Positions 1-8,280 of a stretch of DNA of 14,386 bases are shown piece by piece; position 1 is the first letter of the stretch; each line of letters opens with the position of its first letter. A program made the translations under genes and the position numbers. This DNA comes from Mollicutes bacterium (GTDB lineage: Bacteria; Bacillota_I; Bacilli_A; Izemoplasmatales; Izemoplasmataceae), in the NCBI GenBank assembly GCA_003559585.1, contig PWKX01000215.1, positions 1-14,386 on the forward strand. Direction: 5' to 3'. The notes under the pieces were generated by a model. The model was not told the DNA's origin. It did no database searches and saw only the letters and a program-made list of their open reading frames with translations.

Positions 1-4
1 AAAA

Positions 5-34
5 TTGTGATAAAATAACAAAATGCGATACAAT
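5..34 (+). promoter_or_regulatory. Candidate sigma-A promoter of rpoBC
   Basis: A TTGTGA hexamer (5-10) and a TACAAT hexamer (29-34) lie 18 bp apart, matching the TTGACA/TATAAT consensus at 4/6 and 5/6 positions. Transcription would begin near 41 and leave a leader of about 45 nt before the rpoB start. In many relatives rpoB is also reached by read-through from rplJ-rplL upstream, which is outside the window. Stretch 1-86 holds no convincing gene. Confidence 0.4.
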
Positions 35-73
35 GCGCTTTTTTGTGTTGTAATCTCTTTTTACTATTAAAAC

Positions 74-80
74 GGGGTGG
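74..80 (+). promoter_or_regulatory. Ribosome binding site of rpoB
   Basis: GGGGTGG sits 6 nt before the GTG at 87. It is the only purine-rich Shine-Dalgarno-like stretch nearby and supports a GTG rather than ATG start. The encoded N-terminus aligns from its first residues with Bacillus RpoB (the YGRxRxRRxYxR motif starts at residue 8). Confidence 0.7.
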
Positions 81-86
81 ATATTA

Positions 87-3000
87 GTGAACTATTCGAT
101 TGTCAAATATGGAAGAAAACGTGAGAGAAGAAATTATTCTCGAGTCAAATCCAATGTCGAGCTTCCAAATCTGATTGAAGTACAAACCAACTCATTTGAC
201 TGGTTTGTTAAAGAGGGCTTAGAAGAGCTCTTAAGAGACATTTCTCCTATTGAAAATCACACAGGAGATTTGGAGTTAAATTTTGAAGGCATTGAGTTTG
301 GAGAGCCCAAATATTCCATAGCAGAGTGTAAAGAAAAAGAATTAACCTACGCGAAGCCCCTTCGTGTTGGCGTGAAATTGGTCAACAATAATACAGGTGA
401 AATCGTTGAACAAAAAATCTTCATGGGTGATTTCCCTTATATGACACCAAGAGCCTCATTTATTATTAATGGTAGTGAACGTGTTATTGTCTCTCAAATT
501 GTCCGTAGTGCCGGTGTGTTTTTCAGTGAGGAAATTGATCGCAAAACACTCCAGTCAAAATACTTAGGACAAATCATTCCAAACCGGGGCGCTTGGCTTG
601 AGTATGAAACAGGGTCGAAAGACAACCTGTTTGTCAAACTAGATCGCTCGAAGAAAATTCCAATGACCACATTATTAAAAGCATTGGGATTCACAAATAT
701 TGATCACATTAACGCTATTTTTGGCGATAATGAATACATGGTTAATACCATGGAAAAAGATACCACTAAAACATCACACGATGCTGTTTTAGAGGTTTAT
801 TCTAAATTAAGACAAGGGGAAACCGCCACGATTGAAGGGGCGATAAGTTTCCTTGTTAGTCGTTTATTTGATTCAAAACGTTACGAACTTGCGAAAGTTG
901 GTCGTTTTAAAGTTAATCAAAAACTAAATGTCTTAAATCATGTCAAAGGCACCACACTTGCGAAAAACATCATTGACCGTGATACCGGTGAAGTGATTTT
1001 AAAAGCAGGCACAGATATTGATGACGAGGTGTTAAGCATTCTCGATCAAAACCGCGAACACTTTAGAGAAACTGTTGGCGGTGTTTTAGCGTCCTCATTA
1101 GAATATGATTTTGTTGAACAACTTGAAGTGTTAAACGCCAACCCATATTTAAGCCATATTGATGATGAAGAAAAAATGCTACAAATTCGTTATCAATCCT
1201 ATTGGTCTATCAATGATTATGTTCAAGGATATTTAAAATCACAAAACCTAACAGAAAAAGCATTCATTGAAAAAGAAGGCAATGAAGCCTACGAGATGAT
1301 GGTTGAAAACATCAAAGAAACGTTTGAAAACGACATTCTATACTTCGACCTTGCAAAAGTAGAGATTTTAGAAGTCGTCCAACGTGATAAAGACGATCAA
1401 GAAACCACCATTCGTATCATTGGGAACGATTCAACCGAAACCGCAGAACACTTAGTGCCTTCAGATATCATGGCATCTATTGGCTATTATTTAAACCTCA
1501 TGCAAAACTTCGGACGTTTAGACGATATTGACCATTTAGGAAACCGCCGTTTACGCTTGATTGGTGAATTACTTAAAAACCAGTTCCGCATCGGTCTTTC
1601 GAAATTAGAAAAGAACGTTAAAGATAGAATGTCAACCCGTGATACCTCTGAGATGAAACCACAAGGGTTAATCAACATTAGACCACTCACGTCTTCTTTG
1701 AAAGAATTCTTTGGTTCATCACAGCTATCACAATTTATGTCACAAACCAATCCATTAGATGAACTCACGCATAAACGCCGTCTATCAGCGCTAGGCCCAG
1801 GTGGTCTTACCCGTGATAGAGCCGGATTCGAAGTTCGCGATGTGCACTATTCGCACTATGGTAGAATCTGCCCAATTGAAACGCCAGAAGGCCAAAACAT
1901 TGGTTTGATCAACAGTTTGGCATCTTACGTTCGTGTGAATCAGTTTGGGTTCATTGAAACCCCATATTTAAGAGTCAAACATGTTAAACATGATGATGGC
2001 ACGAATGATGTGTTTATCACCGACAAATACGAGTTTTTAACCGCAGATCAAGAAGAACCATATACGATTGGACAGGCAAACATTAATTTAGACGATGACC
2101 GCCGCGTCATCGATGATAACGTTGTTGCCCGACATATGGGTGATACTAAAATGCATGCTAAAGAAGATATTGATATGATTGATGTTTCACCGAAACAGAT
2201 TGTATCGATTTCAACAAGTTCGATTCCGTTCTTGGAGCATGATGATGCCAACCGTGCTTTAATGGGTGCCAACATGCAACGTCAAGCTATCCCATTACTA
2301 AGACCAGAGGCACCATTTGTTGGAACAGGAATCGAATACAAAGCCGCTAAAGATAGTGGCGCATGCCAGGTCGCTAAAAACGATGGTGTGGTTGAATACG
2401 TCGATTCAAAACGCGTCAAAATCCGCACTGCATCAGGCGAAATAGAAGAACATATTTTTGAAAAATTCCAACGCAGTAACCAAGGGACTAATTTCTCACA
2501 AACACCAATTGTTAGACAAGGTGATCAAGTCAAAGCTGGTGAGATTATCTCAGATGGACCTTCAATGGATGAAGGAGAATTAGCTGTTGGTCGTAATGTA
2601 ACAGTCGCCTTCATGACATGGAATGGTTATAACTATGAAGATGCTGTTATTCTAAGTGAAAGATTGGTTAAACAAGACACATACACCTCAATTCATATTG
2701 AAAAATATGACGCTGAAGCGCGGGATACAAAACTTGGTAAAGAAGAAATCACCCGTGAAATTCCTAACGTTGGTGAAGAAGGTCGCCGATTCTTAGATGA
2801 CCGCGGCATCATCATCCCAGGTGCAGAAGTAGAAGAAGGTGACATCTTAGTTGGTAAAGTAACACCAAAAGGTCAAACTGAACCAACCCCAGAGGACCGT
2901 TTATTACTTGCCATCTTCGGTGAGAAATCACGCGAAGTTAGAGACACCTCACTGCGTGTACCACACGGTGGTGGTGGCATTGTCCACAGTGTTAAATACT

Positions 3001-3851
3001 TCTCAAGAGCTAACGGAGATGAATTACCACCAGGCGCTAACGAAGTGGTTCGCGTTTTCATTGTTCAAAAACGTAAAATATCTGAAGGCGATAAAATGGC
3101 TGGACGCCATGGTAATAAAGGTGTTATTTCCAAAATTCTTCCCGAAGAAGATATGCCGTTTTTACCAGATGGTACACCAGTCGACATCATGTTAAACCCA
3201 CTTGGTGTTCCATCACGGATGAACATCGGACAAGTCTTAGAAATTCACCTCGGCATGGCAGCGAAAAAACTAGGCATCCATGTCGCCACACCAGTATTCG
3301 ACGGTGTTGAAAACGACGATTTAGTTAAAATTATGGCAGAAGCTGGTATGCAACCAGATGGTAAAACACCACTATATTCTGGTATGACTGGTGAAAAATA
3401 CGATAACGACGTCAGTGTTGGTGTCATGCACATGATTAAACTAGACCACATGGTCGATGACAAGCTACATGCACGTAGTGTTGGACCATACACACTCGTC
3501 ACACAACAACCAATGGGTGGTAAAGCTCAAAACGGTGGACAGCGTTTCGGAGAAATGGAAGTATGGTCACTAGAAGCATACGGTGCGGCATACTGCTTAC
3601 AAGAAATGTTAACTGTTAAGAGTGATGACATCATCGGACGTAATAAAGTATTCCGTTCGATTGTTGATGGCAAAAGCATCCCAGAACCTTCACTTCCTGA
3701 ATCATTCCGCGTGTTGACCCGAGAACTCCAGTCACTTGGTATTTCAGTCGAACTGATCAACCGCGAAACCAAGCGTAACGAAGCAAACAAGAGCTTGGTT
3801 GAAGATTCTGATGTAGAAGACTATATTGATAAATACGGCTTCAATTCCTAA
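87..3851 (+). CDS. rpoB: DNA-directed RNA polymerase subunit beta
   Basis: This is the beta subunit of the core RNA polymerase, forming one pincer of the catalytic cleft and the rifamycin pocket. It has 1254 residues, against about 1190 in Bacillus. Visible landmarks are the N-terminal PNLIEVQ motif and the protrusion motif ERVIVSQIVRS. The Rif cluster follows at about 543-570 with THKRRLSALGPGG. GDKMAGRHGNKG contains the catalytic-site lysines K1003 and K1011 (E. coli K1065 and K1073). The C-terminal clamp motif is GGQRFGEMEVW. Residue 552 is Ser where E. coli has D516 and Bacillus also has Asp; H562 and S567 (E. coli H526 and S531) are unchanged, and Q603 replaces P567. The lobe region at about 312-457 is roughly twice the length I remember from Bacillus. 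The start is GTG with a Shine-Dalgarno at 74-80. rpoC follows after 18 bp, so the two are co-transcribed. Identity is certain; the comments on length rest on remembered homologues. Confidence 0.99.
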   Translation: MNYSIVKYGRKRERRNYSRVKSNVELPNLIEVQTNSFDWFVKEGLEELLRDISPIENHTGDLELNFEGIEFGEPKYSIAECKEKELTYAKPLRVGVKLVNNNTGEIVEQKIFMGDFPYMTPRASFIINGSERVIVSQIVRSAGVFFSEEIDRKTLQSKYLGQIIPNRGAWLEYETGSKDNLFVKLDRSKKIPMTTLLKALGFTNIDHINAIFGDNEYMVNTMEKDTTKTSHDAVLEVYSKLRQGETATIEGAISFLVSRLFDSKRYELAKVGRFKVNQKLNVLNHVKGTTLAKNIIDRDTGEVILKAGTDIDDEVLSILDQNREHFRETVGGVLASSLEYDFVEQLEVLNANPYLSHIDDEEKMLQIRYQSYWSINDYVQGYLKSQNLTEKAFIEKEGNEAYEMMVENIKETFENDILYFDLAKVEILEVVQRDKDDQETTIRIIGNDSTETAEHLVPSDIMASIGYYLNLMQNFGRLDDIDHLGNRRLRLIGELLKNQFRIGLSKLEKNVKDRMSTRDTSEMKPQGLINIRPLTSSLKEFFGSSQLSQFMSQTNPLDELTHKRRLSALGPGGLTRDRAGFEVRDVHYSHYGRICPIETPEGQNIGLINSLASYVRVNQFGFIETPYLRVKHVKHDDGTNDVFITDKYEFLTADQEEPYTIGQANINLDDDRRVIDDNVVARHMGDTKMHAKEDIDMIDVSPKQIVSISTSSIPFLEHDDANRALMGANMQRQAIPLLRPEAPFVGTGIEYKAAKDSGACQVAKNDGVVEYVDSKRVKIRTASGEIEEHIFEKFQRSNQGTNFSQTPIVRQGDQVKAGEIISDGPSMDEGELAVGRNVTVAFMTWNGYNYEDAVILSERLVKQDTYTSIHIEKYDAEARDTKLGKEEITREIPNVGEEGRRFLDDRGIIIPGAEVEEGDILVGKVTPKGQTEPTPEDRLLLAIFGEKSREVRDTSLRVPHGGGGIVHSVKYFSRANGDELPPGANEVVRVFIVQKRKISEGDKMAGRHGNKGVISKILPEEDMPFLPDGTPVDIMLNPLGVPSRMNIGQVLEIHLGMAAKKLGIHVATPVFDGVENDDLVKIMAEAGMQPDGKTPLYSGMTGEKYDNDVSVGVMHMIKLDHMVDDKLHARSVGPYTLVTQQPMGGKAQNGGQRFGEMEVWSLEAYGAAYCLQEMLTVKSDDIIGRNKVFRSIVDGKSIPEPSLPESFRVLTRELQSLGISVELINRETKRNEANKSLVEDSDVEDYIDKYGFNS

Positions 3852-3869
3852 TTAAGGTAAGGTGATACA

Positions 3870-6800
3870 ATGAGCCAAAAATACTCTCATTATAAAATTA
3901 GACTAGCCTCATCGGAAGAGATTCTTGACTGGTCTTTCGGTGAAGTTGAGAAGCACGAAACCATCAACTACCGCACATTAAAACCTGAGAAAAAAGGTCT
4001 TTTCTGTGAAGTGATCTTTGGTCCAACCAAAGATTATCAATGTGCTTGTAATAATAAAAGTAAAAAATCATCGCACAGCGGCAAAAAATGTCCTGATTGT
4101 GGTGTGGAAATCACAGAAAGTAAAGTCCGTCGTGAACGCATGGGACACATTAAGTTAGCAGCACCCGTCGTACACACATGGTACTTACGTAATACCCCCT
4201 CTCGCATCGCGACTTTACTCGATATTAAATCAAAGGATTTAGAAGAAGTTGTTTACCTTGCATCTTATATCGTCATCGATAAAGGCGATACAGACCTACA
4301 CTACAAGCAAATTCTTTCTGAAGCTAAATATACGGAAAAATACATGGAATACGGCTCACGCTTTAAAGCCTTAACAGGCGCAGAAGCCGTTAAAGTATTA
4401 CTTGAAAGACTTGACCTTGAAGAAGAGTCTTACAAACTAAGAAAAGCGTTACCTAACGCGTCTAAGCAAAAAAGAGACAAATTCATCAAACGTTTAGAAG
4501 TTGTTGAAGCTTTCCGTGAATCAGACAACAAACCTGAGTGGATGGTTATGGACGTTTTACCAGTCATCCCACCAGAATTAAGACCGATGGTACAGCTAGA
4601 TGGTGGTCGTTTTGCAACCACAGACTTAAACGATTTATACCGCCGTATTCTAAATAGAAACAACCGTCTTAAACGACAAAAAGAACAAAACGCACCACAC
4701 CTCATCACGAAAAACGAAAAACGGATGCTACAAGAAGCTGTGGATGCACTCATCGACAACTCAAAGCGCGGCCGTAAAGTCGTTGTTGAGAAAAACAGAC
4801 CACTTAAAAGTTTATCTGATATGTTACGCGGTAAACAAGGCCGTTTCCGTCAAAACTTACTTGGTAAACGTGTCGATTATTCTGGGCGTAGTGTTATCGT
4901 CGTTGGACCTGATTTAGAAATGTATCAAGCCGGTATTCCTAAAGAAATGGCCATTTCTTTATTTAAACCATTTGTTATTCGCGAACTCATTCAACTAGAT
5001 ATCGCATCAAACATTAAAAGCGCCAAAAGCATGATTGAACATTTAGATGGTCGTATTTGGGCTGTGTTAGAAGACGTCATCAAAGAACACCCTGTGCTTT
5101 TAAACCGCGCACCAACCTTACACCGTTTAGGGATTCAAGCCTTTGAACCTGTTTTAGTTGAAGGTAAAGCCATTAGACTTCACCCCTTAGTAACCACGGC
5201 GTTTAACGCTGACTTTGATGGTGATCAAATGGCCGTGCATGTCCCATTAAGTGAAGAAGCTCAAGCAGAAGCTAGATTACTCATGCTTGCTTCTAACAAT
5301 ATTCTAAATCCTAAAGACGGTAAACCAGTCGTCACACCATCACAAGATATGGTTTTAGGGAACTACTATTTAACCTTAGAACGTACTGATCAACAAGGTG
5401 AAGGTAAGGTTTTCAAAGACTCAAAAGAAGCATTAATGGCCTATGATAACGACATTGTGTCACTTCATGCCTTAATCGCCATTAGAGCTGGCAGCTTAGG
5501 AAACGCACCATTAACCACAGAACAAAAAGAAGGTTACTTAATGACCACGGTTGGGAAACTAATCTTTAATGAAATCTTACCAAGAAGCTTCCCATACCTT
5601 AATGAACCAAGCGAACTAAACTTAACAAAAATCACACCACATCACTACTTCGTAAAACGTGGTGATAACGTTAAAGAACAAATTTTTAACCGCCTTGAAC
5701 TTGAAAAACAATATAAAAAATTAGCTGAACTTCAACGTGAACTTGGCATGGTTTTAGACAACCAAGACATCAAAGCAACCGAAGAGCGCATCGTTGAGTT
5801 AGAAAGAAATGGTGCTAAACGTCTCGTTGAACCATTTAAGAAAAAATTCTTATCACGCATCATCTCACGTGTGTTTGTTGATTTTAAAATCAATGAAACC
5901 TCAAAAATGCTTGATAAAATGAAAAACTTAGGCTTTAAATACTCTACTTACGCAGGGATCACGGTCTCAGCTTTTGATGTCAACCCGTATAGTAAGAAAC
6001 AAGACATCTTAACGGTGGCCGATAACAAAGTAGAGGAAATTCAAGACATGTTTGACGATGGTTTCTTAACTGAAAACGAACGTTACGCCCTTGTGCTTGA
6101 TGTTTGGAAAAAAGCCAAAGATACCATTGAAAAAGGCTTAGGTGAAGAGTTGACCACCGATAACCATATTCAAATGATGAGTGATTCTGGTGCACGTGGT
6201 AACATCTCAAACTTTACACAGTTAGCTGGTATGCGTGGTTTGATGCAATCGCCATCCGGTAAAACGATTGAACTGCCGATTAAAGCCGCTTTCCGTGAGG
6301 GTCTAACGATGAGTGAATTCTTCATCTCTACCCACGGTGCGCGTAAAGGTTCAACCGATACCGCCTTGAAAACCGCTGACTCAGGTTACTTAACCAGACG
6401 TTTGGTTGACGTATCACAAGACTTAGTTGTCACCGAACAAGACTGTCATACCGATAGCAGCGTTGCGGTTAGAGATATCTTAGACCGTGATGAAAAACCA
6501 ATTGAACCACTCGCAGACCGTTTACTCGGACGTTATACACAACAAACCATCTCGCACCCAGACACAGGGGAATTTTTAGCAGAAAAAGGCACATACTTAA
6601 CCACTGAAATTGTTAAAACCATCGTTGATGCTGGGGTTGAAGAAGTTCGAATTCGTACCGTCTTAACCTGTAACGCTAAAAATGGTGTTTGTGCTAAATG
6701 TTATGGTCAAAACCTTGCCACCGGCGATAAAGTTGAAGTCGGGGAAAGTGTCGGGATCATCGCCGCACAATCCATCGGTGAACCAGGGACACAGTTAACG

Positions 6801-7670
6801 ATGAGAACCTTCCATACAGGCGGGGTTGCTGGGGCGGACATCACCTCAGGTTTACCACGTATTCAAGAGTTGTTTGAAGCTAGAAAACCTAAAGGGTTAG
6901 CCATCATCTCTGAAATCAGTGGTAATGTAGATAAAATTGAACAAATCGATGAACGTTATAAAGTCACCATTAAAAACGGTGAAGATACCGTTGAATATGA
7001 AACCGACTCGAATGTTACGTTACTTGTCGATGAAAAAGACATGGTTGAATCCGGTCAAAAAATCACAGAAGGTTCAATCGATCCAAAACAACTTCTAAGA
7101 GTTACAGACGCCAACACCGTCCAACAATACATCCTAAAAGAAGTTCAAAAAGTTTACCGTTCAGTTGGGGTTGAGATTTCCGATAAACACATCGAAATCA
7201 TCATCCACCAAATGATGCGCAAACTTAAAATCATTGTGGAAGGTGAAACTGAATTATTACCAGGTGCTCAAGTGTCGATTGGCCAATACAAAGAAGCCAA
7301 CGCAAAAGCCCTTAAAGAGCGAAGAAAACCTGCCGTTGGCCGACCGGTATTACTCGGTATCACAAGAGCGTCATTACGCAGTGAATCATTCTTAAGTGCC
7401 GCAAGCTTCCAAGAAACCACCCGCGTCTTAACAGATGCAGCCATTCGTGGTAAAACAGATGATTTAGTTGGTCTTAAGGAAAACGTCATCATTGGTGGAC
7501 GCATTCCTGCTGGTACTGGTATCTTAAAAGATACCCATTTCGATTATGAGAAACCCGAACCAGAACACACAGATGAGTTTGATCAAGACGACGTTGTGAT
7601 TGATGAAGAATACTCACATGAAGACGACGATCAATATGATGATTTCTCGGATGAATACGTAGAAAAATAA
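3870..7670 (+). CDS. rpoC: DNA-directed RNA polymerase subunit beta'
   Basis: This is the beta' subunit, which carries the Mg-binding active site. It has 1266 residues (Bacillus about 1199). Zinc site 1 has C58, C60, C74 and C77. The catalytic NADFDGDQM motif places the metal-binding aspartates at 448, 450 and 452. The bridge helix lies near 806-840 (FREGL to GYLTRRL). Zinc site 2 has C859, C934, C941 and C944. The trigger loop motif MRTFHTGG starts at M978, with His982. Two additions stand out against Bacillus: a charged, probably helical stretch at about 607-654, and a strongly acidic C-terminal tail at 1225-1266 (21 of 42 residues Asp or Glu). The ATG is preceded by AAGGTGA at 3859-3865. 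The gene is second in the rpoBC operon, and a strong terminator follows 7 bp after the stop codon. Confidence 0.99.
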   Translation: MSQKYSHYKIRLASSEEILDWSFGEVEKHETINYRTLKPEKKGLFCEVIFGPTKDYQCACNNKSKKSSHSGKKCPDCGVEITESKVRRERMGHIKLAAPVVHTWYLRNTPSRIATLLDIKSKDLEEVVYLASYIVIDKGDTDLHYKQILSEAKYTEKYMEYGSRFKALTGAEAVKVLLERLDLEEESYKLRKALPNASKQKRDKFIKRLEVVEAFRESDNKPEWMVMDVLPVIPPELRPMVQLDGGRFATTDLNDLYRRILNRNNRLKRQKEQNAPHLITKNEKRMLQEAVDALIDNSKRGRKVVVEKNRPLKSLSDMLRGKQGRFRQNLLGKRVDYSGRSVIVVGPDLEMYQAGIPKEMAISLFKPFVIRELIQLDIASNIKSAKSMIEHLDGRIWAVLEDVIKEHPVLLNRAPTLHRLGIQAFEPVLVEGKAIRLHPLVTTAFNADFDGDQMAVHVPLSEEAQAEARLLMLASNNILNPKDGKPVVTPSQDMVLGNYYLTLERTDQQGEGKVFKDSKEALMAYDNDIVSLHALIAIRAGSLGNAPLTTEQKEGYLMTTVGKLIFNEILPRSFPYLNEPSELNLTKITPHHYFVKRGDNVKEQIFNRLELEKQYKKLAELQRELGMVLDNQDIKATEERIVELERNGAKRLVEPFKKKFLSRIISRVFVDFKINETSKMLDKMKNLGFKYSTYAGITVSAFDVNPYSKKQDILTVADNKVEEIQDMFDDGFLTENERYALVLDVWKKAKDTIEKGLGEELTTDNHIQMMSDSGARGNISNFTQLAGMRGLMQSPSGKTIELPIKAAFREGLTMSEFFISTHGARKGSTDTALKTADSGYLTRRLVDVSQDLVVTEQDCHTDSSVAVRDILDRDEKPIEPLADRLLGRYTQQTISHPDTGEFLAEKGTYLTTEIVKTIVDAGVEEVRIRTVLTCNAKNGVCAKCYGQNLATGDKVEVGESVGIIAAQSIGEPGTQLTMRTFHTGGVAGADITSGLPRIQELFEARKPKGLAIISEISGNVDKIEQIDERYKVTIKNGEDTVEYETDSNVTLLVDEKDMVESGQKITEGSIDPKQLLRVTDANTVQQYILKEVQKVYRSVGVEISDKHIEIIIHQMMRKLKIIVEGETELLPGAQVSIGQYKEANAKALKERRKPAVGRPVLLGITRASLRSESFLSAASFQETTRVLTDAAIRGKTDDLVGLKENVIIGGRIPAGTGILKDTHFDYEKPEPEHTDEFDQDDVVIDEEYSHEDDDQYDDFSDEYVEK

Positions 7671-7677
7671 ACATGTT

Positions 7678-7711
7678 AAATACGGGCCTGTGACTGCAGG
7701 CCCGTATTTTT
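7678..7711 (+). terminator. Intrinsic terminator of rpoBC
   Basis: A perfect 13-bp stem (7678-7690 pairing with 7697-7709, core CGGGCCTG/CAGGCCCG) with a 6-nt loop runs into five Ts at 7707-7711. It begins 7 bp after the rpoC stop codon and separates rpoBC from the str operon. Confidence 0.93.
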
Positions 7712-7731
7712 AAAAAACATATCTTAAAAGG

Positions 7732-7760
7732 TTGACACGCCTGGTAAGGTAGTGTATAAT
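7732..7760 (+). promoter_or_regulatory. Consensus sigma-A promoter of the str operon
   Basis: TTGACA (7732-7737) and TATAAT (7755-7760) are both exact consensus hexamers with the optimal 17-bp spacer. An A/T-rich stretch upstream, including the tail of the rpoC terminator, could act as an UP element. Transcription should start near 7767, giving a leader of about 100 nt before rpsL. This fits very high expression of translation genes. Confidence 0.93.
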
Positions 7761-7787
7761 TACACACGCGAATTAAGAACTGCTAAA

Positions 7788-7815
7788 GGGTTTAGACATA
7801 AACCCACATTTTTTT
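7788..7815 (+). promoter_or_regulatory. Attenuator-like hairpin in the rpsL leader
   Basis: GGGTTTA (7788-7794) pairs perfectly with TAAACCC (7799-7805) around a GACA loop. Seven consecutive Ts follow at 7809-7815 after a 3-nt gap. This is terminator-like geometry inside the transcribed leader. An overlapping alternative pairing, CTAAA (7783-7787) with TTTAG (7791-7795), would break the stem. The stem is short and partly A-T, so real termination or antitermination is not certain. Confidence 0.45.
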
Positions 7816-7822
7816 GAGAAAA

Positions 7823-7848
7823 GTGATACGCTTGGATGAGTGGATCAC
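7823..7848 (+). promoter_or_regulatory. Hairpin next to the rpsL Shine-Dalgarno
   Basis: GTGAT (7823-7827) pairs with ATCAC (7844-7848). The helix continues inward across one A/G mismatch with four more pairs, one of them G-U, to a TGGATG loop at 7833-7838. It ends 6 nt before the AGGAGG at 7855-7860, so it could affect ribosome access or bind a regulator such as a ribosomal protein. I do not recognise it as a named RNA family. Confidence 0.4.
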
Positions 7849-7852
7849 ATTG

Positions 7853-7860
7853 AGAGGAGG
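7853..7860 (+). promoter_or_regulatory. Ribosome binding site of rpsL (fixes the start)
   Basis: AGAGGAGG lies 6 nt before the ATG at 7867. A GTG at 7840 opens the same frame but has no Shine-Dalgarno and would add nine residues absent from S12 proteins. Confidence 0.9.
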
Positions 7861-7866
7861 AAAATC

Positions 7867-8280
7867 ATGCCAACTATTAACCAATTGGTTAGAAAAGGTC
7901 GCGTCACACGTAAGAAAAAGACTAAATCACCGGCTTTGGCGATTAACTACAACACACTAAAAAGAGAATACACCCATTTGCCAAGTCCACAAAAACGTGG
8001 GGTTTGTACACGTGTTGCAACGATGACACCAAAGAAACCGAACTCTGCTTTACGTAAGTATGCACGTGTTCGTTTAACAAATGGTGTTGAGGTGACTGCC
8101 TACATTCCTGGTATCGGTCATAAACTGCAAGAACATAGCGTTGTGTTGATCCGTGGTGGTCGTGTTAAAGACTTACCTGGTGTTCGTTATCACATCGTAC
8201 GTGGGACACTCGATACAGGAGGCGTTGTTGACCGTAAACAAGGCCGTTCTAAATATGGAACAAAAAGAGATGCTTCATAA
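7867..8280 (+). CDS. rpsL: 30S ribosomal protein S12
   Basis: S12 is a small-subunit protein at the decoding centre that controls translational accuracy. The product has 137 residues (Bacillus 138) and begins with the typical MPTINQLVRKGR. The decoding loop TPKKPNSALRK (54-64) carries K56 and K57, and GGRVKDLPG (98-106) carries K101. These are the classical streptomycin-resistance positions and are unmutated. The basic C-terminus (RSKYGTKR) is normal. It is the first gene of the str operon and has its own consensus promoter. In Bacillus a small L7Ae-like gene precedes it; here none does. Confidence 0.99.
   Translation: MPTINQLVRKGRVTRKKKTKSPALAINYNTLKREYTHLPSPQKRGVCTRVATMTPKKPNSALRKYARVRLTNGVEVTAYIPGIGHKLQEHSVVLIRGGRVKDLPGVRYHIVRGTLDTGGVVDRKQGRSKYGTKRDAS

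Noticed and set aside
18..44. Weak terminator-like GCG/CGC hairpin with T-tract before rpoB
   Set aside because: The core stem is only 3 bp with a T-T mismatch beyond it, so it is too weak to call, and it overlaps the more plausible -10 box.
2908..3195. 95-codon open frame on the + strand inside rpoB
   Set aside because: It lies wholly within the conserved part of rpoB in another frame, has no Shine-Dalgarno or recognisable motif, and is a shadow.
4430..4759. 109-codon open frame on the - strand inside rpoC
   Set aside because: Antisense to conserved rpoC coding sequence, with Ser/Arg-rich low-complexity composition typical of a reverse-frame shadow.
7678..7711. Bidirectional reading of the rpoC terminator
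   Set aside because: The reverse strand has only a short broken T-run after the stem, and no convergent gene exists to need it.
7840..7866. GTG start extending rpsL by nine codons
   Set aside because: No Shine-Dalgarno; the codons run through the hairpin and the AGGAGG that serve the ATG at 7867, and S12 proteins begin with MPTINQ.
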